A stretch of DNA of 10,178 nt from NCBI GenBank assembly GCA_028679775.1, contig JAJRAX010000131.1:1-10178 (forward strand). Reading direction: 5' to 3'. The stretch is from Methanothrix sp. Its GTDB lineage: Archaea > Halobacteriota > Methanosarcinia > Methanotrichales > Methanotrichaceae. This document shows, in pieces, positions 1-6,730 of this stretch. The translations under genes and the position numbers were made by a program. Under the pieces are notes generated by a model. It made no database searches, was not told where the DNA came from, and was given only the letters and a program-made list of their open reading frames with translations. Every line of letters starts with the position of its first letter. The first letter of the stretch is position 1.

Positions 1-198
1 AGATACACTTCTCAGAAGTGCTCTAACTGCGGGCATACCTACAAAGGGAACCGCGAAGGTTCTGCTTTCCGTTGCCGTAAATGTGGTTTTGAACTCCATG
101 CGGACCTCAATGCTTCTCGAAACATAGCTCAGGCGGGTATATCTTGCCTGAGTAGGCTGTCTTGTCAACCAGCCAAATGCGACACAACATTATCGTAG
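1..198 (+). CDS. tnpB: TnpB (IS200/IS605 OrfB family) RNA-guided nuclease, C-terminal fragment
   Basis: Only the last 65 codons are present; the gene enters from the left edge and stops at TAG 196-198. The fragment has the TnpB zinc-finger layout: CSNC at residues 7-10 and CRKC at residues 25-28. This is followed by [12 protein letters not shown], whose Asp (residue 35) matches the third acidic residue of the RuvC-like active site. TnpB proteins of this family are RNA-guided DNA nucleases of about 400 residues, carried by transposons that move as single strands through TnpA. Whether the full gene is intact, and whether tnpA is present, cannot be seen. It is convergent with the binding-protein gene ending at 234, with only 35 bp between the stop codons. 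The family assignment is strong; activity is unknown. Confidence 0.93.
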   Translation, partial: RYTSQKCSNCGHTYKGNREGSAFRCRKCGFELHADLNASRNIAQAGISCLSRLSCQPAKCDTTLS

Positions 199-205
199 TT
201 GCAAG

Positions 206-225
206 CCACGTCCTTTAGGGCGTGG
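206..225 (+). other. Subterminal right-end hairpin of the IS200/IS605 element (possible omega-RNA scaffold)
   Basis: CCACGTCC and GGGCGTGG form an 8-bp stem with one T-G wobble around the loop TTTA. In this transposon family such hairpins are recognised by TnpA. On the RNA level they sit at the 3' end of the omega-RNA (reRNA) scaffold that guides TnpB. Placed between two convergent genes, the hairpin could also help end transcription from both sides. No long T-run follows on either strand, so a terminator role is only inferred. Confidence 0.7.
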
Positions 226-233
226 TAGTTGAC

Positions 234-1484
234 TTAGCTCTCTTCCAATGGCGGATAAACGAATACGCCGTTCTTATCGAGGTCATAATCCAGATTCTGG
301 AATCTGGTTAGATACTCCTGGTGTATCGCCTCTGGATCCAGGTCTTTGAAGAGATCTGGGTGGAACCACTTTGCCATATAGATAACGCTCAGGAAGTATC
401 TTCCACCAAAGAATATATCGGCCGATTGAATATAGACATTGTCGCTCCTAATCGCCGAGACATTCGCCAGCTCGGAGTGATCCAGGATCTCATTTTTCTT
501 CTCGATAAATTCCGAAAAATTGTCATTCTCCAGAGAATAGCCGCCGATGTTGCTGATCTTCCAAACTATGAACTGAGGATCTCTTTGTACCAATGCTTCT
601 GGATCAACATTTACATCTCCATCGGTATCTCCAAAGATATTCTCTCCACCAGCCATGACGATTGCATTGTGCGATGATGTGCCAGAACCCCCTGTCTTAT
701 AGAGTTCTGATCTTCCGCCTTCATATACCCTTGGCTTTGCTTCTTGAGGTATATCCTTTACAATTTCGGCTATTTTGTCCATCTTCTCATTATACCAATC
801 AGTGAACTCATTAGCCTCTTCGACCTTTCCGACAATGTACCCTAACTTCGTAATGTCTTCTACATAAGTCTCCGGTTTGAAGCAGTCCAAGCCGATTACA
901 GAGATGTCAGGATCAGCTTTCTTGAGCGTATCGTTTAAGGTCTCATAATCCGTCTTCCACTGAGTGCCGTAATAAACTACTAGATCCGGCTTTTGCTCTA
1001 TGATCTTCTCGAAATCTGGAGTCTTTCCCGAACCTACATTTAGGACATTCAGGAATTCTGGGAAGTAAGACCTATCGTTCAAGGCCGTATCACTAACCCC
1101 GATGATCTTATCTGCTGCCTTAATTGTCCTCAAAGCCTCTGCAGCATTTCTGTTAACAGCGATGATGCTCTCTACTGGTGTTTTAACTGTTACGACACTG
1201 CCCTGAGAATCCAGAAGGACCAGTTTTGTCTGCTTTCTGCCAATGATATTCTCGATCTGCTCAAGATCCTGGTCGTCGATTTTGCCATCGTAATTAGCAT
1301 CGCTCAAGTTTGTGACCGGATTTGTTCCTGCGATCACACCTTTCAGGTAATCGATGTCCATCTCATCAACTGCATCATCCATGTTGGCATTGCCAAAGAT
1401 TTGAAGCAAGTATTCAGATGCCATTATCGGAGTGCATGCAGATGCTAGAAGAAACACAGAAAGAAAAAGAACAAGTAGCTTCAT
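234..1484 (-). CDS. Secreted dockerin-like/periplasmic-binding fusion protein, type A copy 2 (ABC solute-binding protein)
   Basis: 416 residues. Residues 1-22 form a signal peptide; Cys17 in LLASAC is an off-consensus lipobox candidate. Two dockerin-type calcium loops follow at 32-43 (NANMDDAVDEMD) and 62-73 (DANYDGKIDDQD), each with acidic or Asn residues at positions 1, 3, 5, 9 and 12. From about residue 88 to 410 it resembles the iron-complex/corrinoid binding-protein family (Peripla_BP_2, as in BtuF/FhuD), including KPDLVVYYG near 165, PRVYEGG near 251 and AKWFHPDLF at 371-379. Such proteins deliver ligands to an ABC importer; none is encoded here. The start follows directly on the upstream TGA, with GGAGG (1493-1497) 8 nt away inside the preceding gene, which implies translational coupling. 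It is most like the gene at 8006-9268 (shared HQEYLTRFQ ending). The ligand is unknown. Confidence 0.88.
   Translation of the reverse strand: MKLLVLFLSVFLLASACTPIMASEYLLQIFGNANMDDAVDEMDIDYLKGVIAGTNPVTNLSDANYDGKIDDQDLEQIENIIGRKQTKLVLLDSQGSVVTVKTPVESIIAVNRNAAEALRTIKAADKIIGVSDTALNDRSYFPEFLNVLNVGSGKTPDFEKIIEQKPDLVVYYGTQWKTDYETLNDTLKKADPDISVIGLDCFKPETYVEDITKLGYIVGKVEEANEFTDWYNEKMDKIAEIVKDIPQEAKPRVYEGGRSELYKTGGSGTSSHNAIVMAGGENIFGDTDGDVNVDPEALVQRDPQFIVWKISNIGGYSLENDNFSEFIEKKNEILDHSELANVSAIRSDNVYIQSADIFFGGRYFLSVIYMAKWFHPDLFKDLDPEAIHQEYLTRFQNLDYDLDKNGVFVYPPLEES
1239..1400 (-). repeat. Dockerin-module coding repeat, copy in the gene at 234-1484
   Basis: This is one of four diverged copies of a roughly 160-bp block coding for the double calcium-loop module. 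It is nearest to the copy at 8996-9157, with about three quarters of residues identical by eye and long shared DNA runs around the DANYDGKID codons. Confidence 0.7.
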
Positions 1485-2735
1485 TCAGCTCTCCTCCAAT
1501 AGCGGATAGGAATACACTCCCTTGAGATCCACCCCAAGGAACTCTTGCAGCCACTCTCTGTGAATGGCTGCAGGGTCCATGTCCTCGAAAAGCTCAGGAT
1601 GCAGCCATTTGGCAACATAAGAATTGAAGATGCTTGGGTGTATTGATGCAGCATCACTGGTAATAATGTAAATTCGACCGTTCTTGACCGCATCGATGTG
1701 ATCCCAGCCGGTGCGTTTCGCGATCTCCTTTAATTTTGCGTCCATCTCCGTGCTATTTGCCGCATCATACCCGCACTGAGAAATGAATGAATTCGAGGTC
1801 ATCTTTAAAATCACCTGCGGATTTTTGCTGATGACCTCCTCAGGATCTATGCTGCTTGTGCTGTTTAATCCAGCGAAAATATTGATGCCGCCACATGGCT
1901 CAACAGCGCGACATACGCTGCTGGTCGGACCGTATTGCAGATCTTTGTAGCTCTCTGGATAGACGCGCGGCTTGTTTTCTTCGTCCAATCCTTTTATTCT
2001 CTCGTTTATGAAGTTGAGATGTTCTTCTTCAAAGTCGATGAGATCATCAGCTCTCTCTTTTTTGTCCAGCAACCACCCCAATTTAGTCACCTCACTGTTA
2101 TATGTTTCCGGGACATGGAAATTCATCTGGACCAATGCAATTCCTGCATCGTTCAATACCTTCCTTTGAGAAGAATAATCGTAGACGGCGTAGGCCAGCA
2201 CAACCTCTGGCTTTATCTCAATGATCTTCTCCATATCCCACTCAGTAGTCGTTCCAACTTCGGGCGTGTCTTTTACGTAGTCTGCAAACTCACCTCGTTT
2301 CTTGCCCTCCTCGACAATTGCGACGATCTTATTTGCGTCTCCTAGCACACAAAGGATCTCAGGACCGTAGGTGCCGCCCAGGGCAGCAACGCTTTTTATC
2401 GGCATGGGAACAGTAACGGGCTCTCTAGTAGCGAATGCAGCCGTATGTGGCTGGATGTTCTGCATTATCGTGAGATTCTCTTCATCACCGCGGATGATAT
2501 GCTCGATTTCCTCAATGTCTTTTTCATCGATCTTGCCATCATAATTGGCATCGGCAAGCTCCGTGTGATTGTTTGTGCCGTCGATTATTCCCTGCAGGAA
2601 TATCACATCGTTTTCATCTATTGTATCATCCATATTGGCATTGCCAAATATGTCAAGCGTAAACGCCTCCGCTGAAGGCAAGGCGCATAACAGAACTCCT
2701 GCCAAGGCGATGTGCATCAAAACAGATATATTCAT
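1485..2735 (-). CDS. Secreted dockerin-like/periplasmic-binding fusion protein, type B copy 2 (ABC solute-binding protein)
   Basis: 416 residues. The signal peptide probably ends after the SAEA of residues 21-24. Dockerin-type calcium loops lie at 32-43 (NANMDDTIDEND) and 62-73 (DANYDGKIDEKD). A linker is followed by an iron-complex/corrinoid-type binding fold from about 108: IKSVAALGGTYG, EIKPEVVLAYA near 173, EPCGGINIF at 279-287, HPELFEDMDP at 379-388. It pairs closely with the gene at 6731-7978, sharing PETY, a CGGI(N/D)IF motif and RTGWDHIDAVKNGR. The start is supported by GAGGA at 2743-2747, 7 nt upstream. It is first in a two-gene unit: its TGA (1485-1487) touches the next ATG, and its last codons (Leu-Glu-Glu-Ser) contain the next gene's ribosome site. 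Secretion and fold are clear; ligand and docking partner are unknown. Confidence 0.88.
   Translation of the reverse strand: MNISVLMHIALAGVLLCALPSAEAFTLDIFGNANMDDTIDENDVIFLQGIIDGTNNHTELADANYDGKIDEKDIEEIEHIIRGDEENLTIMQNIQPHTAAFATREPVTVPMPIKSVAALGGTYGPEILCVLGDANKIVAIVEEGKKRGEFADYVKDTPEVGTTTEWDMEKIIEIKPEVVLAYAVYDYSSQRKVLNDAGIALVQMNFHVPETYNSEVTKLGWLLDKKERADDLIDFEEEHLNFINERIKGLDEENKPRVYPESYKDLQYGPTSSVCRAVEPCGGINIFAGLNSTSSIDPEEVISKNPQVILKMTSNSFISQCGYDAANSTEMDAKLKEIAKRTGWDHIDAVKNGRIYIITSDAASIHPSIFNSYVAKWLHPELFEDMDPAAIHREWLQEFLGVDLKGVYSYPLLEES
2490..2651 (-). repeat. Dockerin-module coding repeat, copy in the gene at 1485-2735
   Basis: Second copy of the calcium-loop block. The linker between the loops (IDGTNNHTELA) is closer to the copy at 7733-7894 than to the type A copies, so it has diverged together with its own binding domain. 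Confidence 0.65.
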
Positions 2736-2742
2736 AATCTTA

Positions 2743-2747
2743 TCCTC
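2743..2747 (-). promoter_or_regulatory. Ribosome binding site for the gene starting at 2735
   Basis: GAGGA on the minus strand lies 7 nt before the ATG. It fits pairing with the archaeal 16S 3' end (CCUCC core) and fixes this start. It is immediately preceded by a perfect 10-bp palindrome, ATACTAGTAT, at 2748-2757. Confidence 0.7.
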
Positions 2748-2785
2748 ATACTAGTATAGATTTTCATAGCATTTTTTGCTTTGAC

Positions 2786-2802
2786 TATATTAATACTTAA
2801 AA
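2786..2802 (-). promoter_or_regulatory. Candidate TATA-box region for the 2735/1484 gene pair
   Basis: Read on the minus strand, this AT-rich stretch holds TTTTAAGTA and TATTAATATAG, about 50-60 nt before the ATG at 2735. An archaeal TATA box here would put the start point near 2762-2768 and give a leader of roughly 30 nt. The surrounding 2760-2840 region is AT-rich throughout, so the precise box is uncertain. Together with the terminator-like hairpin upstream, it suggests that the second binding-protein pair has its own transcript. Confidence 0.45.
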
Positions 2803-2866
2803 TTAACTCATAACTCGAAAATATTTTTATCACATAAACTATAGTCTGCACAACTCCCTAACAAAT

Positions 2867-2897
2867 GGCAAAAAAGAGAGTAGATCTCAAAAGAGAT
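2867..2897 (-). terminator. Likely terminator after the cobN-like gene
   Basis: On the minus strand, ATCTC-TTTT-GAGAT (2884-2897) forms a small hairpin. It is followed a few bases on by TCTCTTTTTT (six consecutive T at 2870-2875). The site begins about 33 nt after the stop at 2930. A U-rich tract after a gene is the main archaeal termination signal; the hairpin is weak and may be incidental. On the plus strand the same region has an outer AGATC/GATCT pair followed by TTTT, so it might act in both directions, though no plus-strand gene reads into it. Confidence 0.5.
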
Positions 2898-2929
2898 GAC
2901 GGATCTTTTTTAGCTTAATGGGGCTCAAA

Positions 2930-5900
2930 TTACTCTCTGACCGCCTTTGCCATCTTCTCCTTCCAGGCTTTCACTTCCTCCGCAGTGACGACGTCTATCG
3001 ATCCTCCCTGGAACTCGCCTTCCACATCGCCCATCCTCTCCTCCATCCAGCCCTCGATCTCCAGATAGAGGTTCTTGAGAGCATCCGAGACCTCCGGGTC
3101 AGCCTTCCACAAACCCCTCTGCTCGGCCTCCAGGAGTCTTCGGCCAATCTCCTCCATGGCCCAGGGATTGTTCTCCTGGAAGAATTTCCTGTTTTCCTCG
3201 TCCATGATGAAGGTCTTTGCGATCTCGTCAAAGATCCAGTCATCAACCTCTTGCGTCGTCGCCTCCCAGCCGTACACGCGACCAACGCGTTTCGAGATGT
3301 CGCCAGCTCCCTTGTAGCCGTGCCTCTTCATGCCGTCAATCCACTTGGGGTTGAGCAGCTTTGTCCGAACAACACGGCGCATCTCGTCTGCGAGGCTCCG
3401 AACCCGAACTCCGTCCTTTTCTCTCGTGTCTCCAAAATAGGCCGGCACTGCCTTCCCAGAGATCTCTTTGGCGGCGTTGGTCATGCCTCCGTGGGTCCCA
3501 AAGTAGCAGCAACAACTGAGAAGGTCGTATTCATCTGTAGGCGTTTTATTGAATGTTAAATCCACAGTCTGAAGCTGGTGGATCAGGCTCCTGTGGGCAT
3601 CCTCACCAAACACTCCTTTGCCGTACGAATACCCATTCCAATTAACGAAGATATCTGAGAGGTTCTGCTGGTTCTTCCAGGCCGATGCATATATTGCCAG
3701 AGTTATCCCGTCGCCGTATGTCCCAGGCTGGCTGGAATAAATGCGGGGGTGGTATCTCTCATTCATGACATGCTTTCTCAAGTAATTCATCTCAAGGGGC
3801 TCATCCCTGGCCGATATCTCCCTTAACGCCATATCAAGAAATTCTATGCGATTATAAAAGCAATCTCGAGTAGTACCGGCCACTCGAACAGTGAGATCGA
3901 TCCTTGGCCGTCCCAGTTTCTTCAATGGGATCACTTGGAAGCTGGTGACAGACCCACCCTTCCAAATTGGCTCTACACCGATGAGGTAAAGCATCTGGGC
4001 CAATTGCTCTCCATCCGCCCAGGCAATGTCGCTAGGCATCCAGTACATGGCAATATTCTCCGGCAGCTTGTTGTTCTCCTCCTTGAACTTCGCCAGCGTG
4101 CTTTCTGCCAATCTCTGGCCGACCATCCATGCCGCTTTGGTGGGAATGGTTGCCGGATCCAAGGAATAGAAGTTCCTGCCGGTGGGAAGGACATCCACCT
4201 TTCCTCCGGTTATGAGCCCAGACGGGCCGGGAGGGATGAATCCTCCGTCAAAGCCGTGAAACAGCGCTTCCATCTCGCCTGAGGCATCGATTTTTCTGGA
4301 GATGTCATTTATTCGATCAACCATTGTCTGCCAGGGCTCCAGGTCCCGACAGATCCATCTATCTCCAAGTATGCGACCGGCAGCCTGTTGTCCCTCGCCA
4401 TTGAGAAGAGACGACACCAGATCTCTGCCCAGACGATCTATCTGAAGCATATCGCTATTCTGGTCCAATTGACCTCCCATGAGCCCCACCACAAACTTTC
4501 TCAGCTCGGAATCAAACCTGAGAATGGAGCATATGAACTCGACCTTTCTCTCGCCCTGGGGCCTTTCTCCAAAAACATGCATGCCGTCCGGGATTTGGGT
4601 GTTGTAGATCTCTGAGATCTTCTCATGAGCGGCTTGTATTATCTCATCAATTCCTGCGCCGGATTGCATCATCTCATCCAAGCCTATATCCTTAGATATT
4701 TTGCTCTCTCTTACCAGATCTACAATGATATGCTCCAGAGAATGAGCCCTGGCTTTCTCGGATCTCTTGGTTTTATTGTACTCAGCGATAAGATCCTCCA
4801 GCTCCTTCAGCTCGCCGTATAGCCCGGATTCTGTCGTCACCGTTTGCATATGATCCACAATGACGGCACAGCTCCTCCGTTTCGCCATAGTCCCTTCAGG
4901 AGGATTGTCGGCATTGTAGATGTAAAGATGAGGCATATCGCCTAGTGCGATATCGGGCATACAATTCCTCGAGAGCGCCACCGACTTTCCAGGCAGAAAC
5001 TCAAGGTTGCCATGGGTGCCGACGTGGATCACTACATCGGCCCCAAATTCCTCCTCGATGTAATGATAGGTGGCCAGGTACTGATGGGTGGGCGGCACCT
5101 GCGGATCATGTAATATCTTGCAGACCCGGCCATCGCAACGTGCTCCGGCACAACCCCTCTTGGGCTGGACGCAGACTAATGCATTGCCGTAGCGAATACC
5201 AGTTACAACTATCTTATTCTGGTAGATCATGGCGGCAGGAATCCCATCTTTCTCTTCACCGGGTGGATGGCCCCAGGCGCTGATAATGCTATCCTTCGCC
5301 GGATTTGCCAGGCTGTCAAACCATTTCAGGTAATCCTCCTTGCTCACCAAGGATAGTGCTCCGCCTTTGTTGACAATCTCCTCGACAGTGGTCCATCGGA
5401 ACTCTGAGACTGCCTTCTTGCTCATGATCCGATCGATCAGCTCCTTTCCATCTTTCGGCGGCGAATCAATGGCATATCCTGCCTCTTTCATCCTCTGCAG
5501 GATCCTGGCGATGCTCTCAAGGGAATCCAGATGGGCGGCTCCACCCACCGCGCCCTCAACCGAAGCGCAGGGCTTGCTGTTGAGCATGAAACAGACCCGC
5601 CTCTCTCTTGGAGGCTTGTTTCTGAGAGAGATCCATTGGTCCACGCGTCGGGAGAGCTTCTCAATCCTCTCAGTCAATGGCACATGCTGTTCGAGCTCCA
5701 GATCGTGCATCTGACTGCTCTTGGCAACTCCTACTACTATCGGCTCGATCACGCCTGCAAATTCCGGCATGGACACATTCCAGCCGAGCTCATAGCTGCT
5801 CATGCCGAATGGATCGGCAAGCCATTCCTCTTCACCAAGATGGCGGAGGACCAGGGGATGAAAGACCGGCACGTCAAGCTTATTCATGGTATCTCTGACC

Positions 5901-6631
5901 GACTCCACATTAGATCCATGGACCATGGATTGGAGGTCTATCAGAGCATCAACTCTGCTGCAAAAGAACTCCTCGATAACATCGTTGCTAGCCTTTGCTC
6001 CCAACTCAGAGCTTTTCATGCCCAGAGAAAAGGCAGGAATAACATCATTGTTTTTTTCCAGTTCCCTGATAAGCTCATTCTCAACGCCCAAGTCGTCATT
6101 GATCCAAAATGACCTGTAGAAAAGGATGCCGACAATTCGACCTCTTCGGGGTTTGTACCATTCCAGGTATTCTTCTACGTCCTGGAAATACCGATCTGCA
6201 TCAGGATGATAAATCCCCTGCCAAGGCTGCTCAATAGGAGGATCATAATCGCAGCCGACATTCAGCACAGCTTTGCAGATGTACTTGAGCATGTTCCGTA
6301 TATTCTGAGGGCCGCCGAAGAGAAAATAGCGGTTGATCATTGCCATCTTTTCTAAGGGTATGGTTGAAGCCGACCAATGCGATGGATTGAGGCTGATGGC
6401 AACCAGAGGTTTAGTTGAGTCCACGCGCTGCATGATTTCATCCCAAAAACCATCGTGTGAGGGATGAATAAGCAGCAGATCCGCATCATTCAGGGAGGAT
6501 AGACAGGCTGCTAAATCGTCCTGCCGGTTCAAGCCGACGGTTGACCATGCCATCAGATCCAGGCCGATCTCTCGAGAGGCTTTCAGAATATGAGCCATAT
6601 CACTGGCCCATACAATTGCATTAATCTTCAT
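2930..6631 (-). CDS. cobN: CobN/ChlH-type class I chelatase large subunit homologue
   Basis: 1233 residues with no signal peptide, hence cytoplasmic. The CobN/BchH family domain fills most of the protein. Visible signatures are VGGAAHLDSLESIARIL near residues 358-380, HVGTHGNLEFLPGK at 536-549, GGFIPPGPSGL, and FGTHGGM at 1044-1050. Characterised members use ATP with AAA+ partners to insert Co into hydrogenobyrinate diamide or Mg into protoporphyrin. No partner subunit is encoded here. Methanogens insert cobalt and nickel into early tetrapyrroles with small CbiX/CfbA chelatases, so a housekeeping role is doubtful; remodelling or metal removal on an imported complex is an inference. Two cysteine groups are notable: C494/C499/C504 and C1040-C1042. 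The start ATG has a weak GGATGAT site just upstream. It lies 99 bp after the upstream binding-protein gene, with a TATA-like box of its own. The family is certain; the substrate and metal are unknown. Confidence 0.92.
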   Translation of the reverse strand: MKINAIVWASDMAHILKASREIGLDLMAWSTVGLNRQDDLAACLSSLNDADLLLIHPSHDGFWDEIMQRVDSTKPLVAISLNPSHWSASTIPLEKMAMINRYFLFGGPQNIRNMLKYICKAVLNVGCDYDPPIEQPWQGIYHPDADRYFQDVEEYLEWYKPRRGRIVGILFYRSFWINDDLGVENELIRELEKNNDVIPAFSLGMKSSELGAKASNDVIEEFFCSRVDALIDLQSMVHGSNVESVRDTMNKLDVPVFHPLVLRHLGEEEWLADPFGMSSYELGWNVSMPEFAGVIEPIVVGVAKSSQMHDLELEQHVPLTERIEKLSRRVDQWISLRNKPPRERRVCFMLNSKPCASVEGAVGGAAHLDSLESIARILQRMKEAGYAIDSPPKDGKELIDRIMSKKAVSEFRWTTVEEIVNKGGALSLVSKEDYLKWFDSLANPAKDSIISAWGHPPGEEKDGIPAAMIYQNKIVVTGIRYGNALVCVQPKRGCAGARCDGRVCKILHDPQVPPTHQYLATYHYIEEEFGADVVIHVGTHGNLEFLPGKSVALSRNCMPDIALGDMPHLYIYNADNPPEGTMAKRRSCAVIVDHMQTVTTESGLYGELKELEDLIAEYNKTKRSEKARAHSLEHIIVDLVRESKISKDIGLDEMMQSGAGIDEIIQAAHEKISEIYNTQIPDGMHVFGERPQGERKVEFICSILRFDSELRKFVVGLMGGQLDQNSDMLQIDRLGRDLVSSLLNGEGQQAAGRILGDRWICRDLEPWQTMVDRINDISRKIDASGEMEALFHGFDGGFIPPGPSGLITGGKVDVLPTGRNFYSLDPATIPTKAAWMVGQRLAESTLAKFKEENNKLPENIAMYWMPSDIAWADGEQLAQMLYLIGVEPIWKGGSVTSFQVIPLKKLGRPRIDLTVRVAGTTRDCFYNRIEFLDMALREISARDEPLEMNYLRKHVMNERYHPRIYSSQPGTYGDGITLAIYASAWKNQQNLSDIFVNWNGYSYGKGVFGEDAHRSLIHQLQTVDLTFNKTPTDEYDLLSCCCYFGTHGGMTNAAKEISGKAVPAYFGDTREKDGVRVRSLADEMRRVVRTKLLNPKWIDGMKRHGYKGAGDISKRVGRVYGWEATTQEVDDWIFDEIAKTFIMDEENRKFFQENNPWAMEEIGRRLLEAEQRGLWKADPEVSDALKNLYLEIEGWMEERMGDVEGEFQGGSIDVVTAEEVKAWKEKMAKAVRE

Positions 6632-6669
6632 ATCATCATCCGATAAGGAATTAATGTATTAGTTAAAGC

Positions 6670-6685
6670 TATTAATTTAAAAATT
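6670..6685 (-). promoter_or_regulatory. Candidate TATA box for the cobN-like gene
   Basis: On the minus strand TAATTTTTAAATTAATA lies about 40-50 nt before the ATG at 6631. It would place the start point near 6650 and leave a short leader. A perfect inverted repeat sits immediately upstream at 6686-6700. The box could let cobN be transcribed separately from the two binding-protein genes ahead of it. Confidence 0.45.
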
Positions 6686-6700
6686 AGAAGAATATCTTCT
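6686..6700. repeat. Perfect inverted repeat AGAAGA-N3-TCTTCT next to the cobN TATA box
   Basis: Arms 6686-6691 and 6695-6700 are exact complements around a 3-base centre. In the direction of transcription it lies just ahead of the TATA-like element, where BRE or an operator would sit, and about 31 nt after the stop of the preceding gene. It could be a regulator site. As RNA it would be a short hairpin followed by TAATTTTT, so it could instead end the upstream transcript. Confidence 0.5.
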
Positions 6701-6730
6701 CCCCTGTCAAACATTCAACTGCTCGCAGCT

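Larger units (their letters stand above)
1..233 (+). mobile_element. Right end of an IS200/IS605-family insertion sequence
   Basis: The 3' part of tnpB is followed by a short tail ending in a subterminal hairpin and GTAGTTGAC. This is the usual form of the right end of IS200/IS605 elements, which have imperfect hairpins instead of terminal inverted repeats and make no target duplication. The outer boundary is placed at about 233 because the next base begins the stop codon (TTA, read TAA on the minus strand) of the neighbouring gene. A paralogous gene in this window matches that neighbour up to the same point. The exact cleavage site may be a few bases either side. The left end lies outside the window. 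Confidence 0.78.

Noticed and set aside
1935..2345. 136-codon plus-strand frame opposite a binding-protein gene
   Set aside because: The hydrophobic, Phe/Leu-rich translation is typical of an antisense shadow. A real gene with signal peptide and domains occupies the other strand.
2838..2845. ACTATAGT palindrome and distant GACTATA/TATAGTC inverted repeat upstream of the 2735 gene
   Set aside because: The arms are short and AT-rich in an AT-rich spacer, about 50 bp apart, and easily arise by chance.
2736..2929. Cobalamin riboswitch or other metabolite riboswitch in the spacers before the binding-protein genes
   Set aside because: I searched for B12-box-like and other conserved cores in this spacer and in 9308-9540 and saw none. 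The predicted leaders are too short for an aptamer.
2918..3559. 213-codon open frame on the plus strand, opposite the chelatase 3' end
   Set aside because: It lies wholly antisense to a well-supported chelatase reading frame, has no ribosome site and shows no recognisable protein character.
5531..6112. 193-codon open frame on the plus strand, opposite the chelatase 5' half
   Set aside because: It is antisense to conserved chelatase sequence and is explained by the codon bias of the true gene. It has no start signal.
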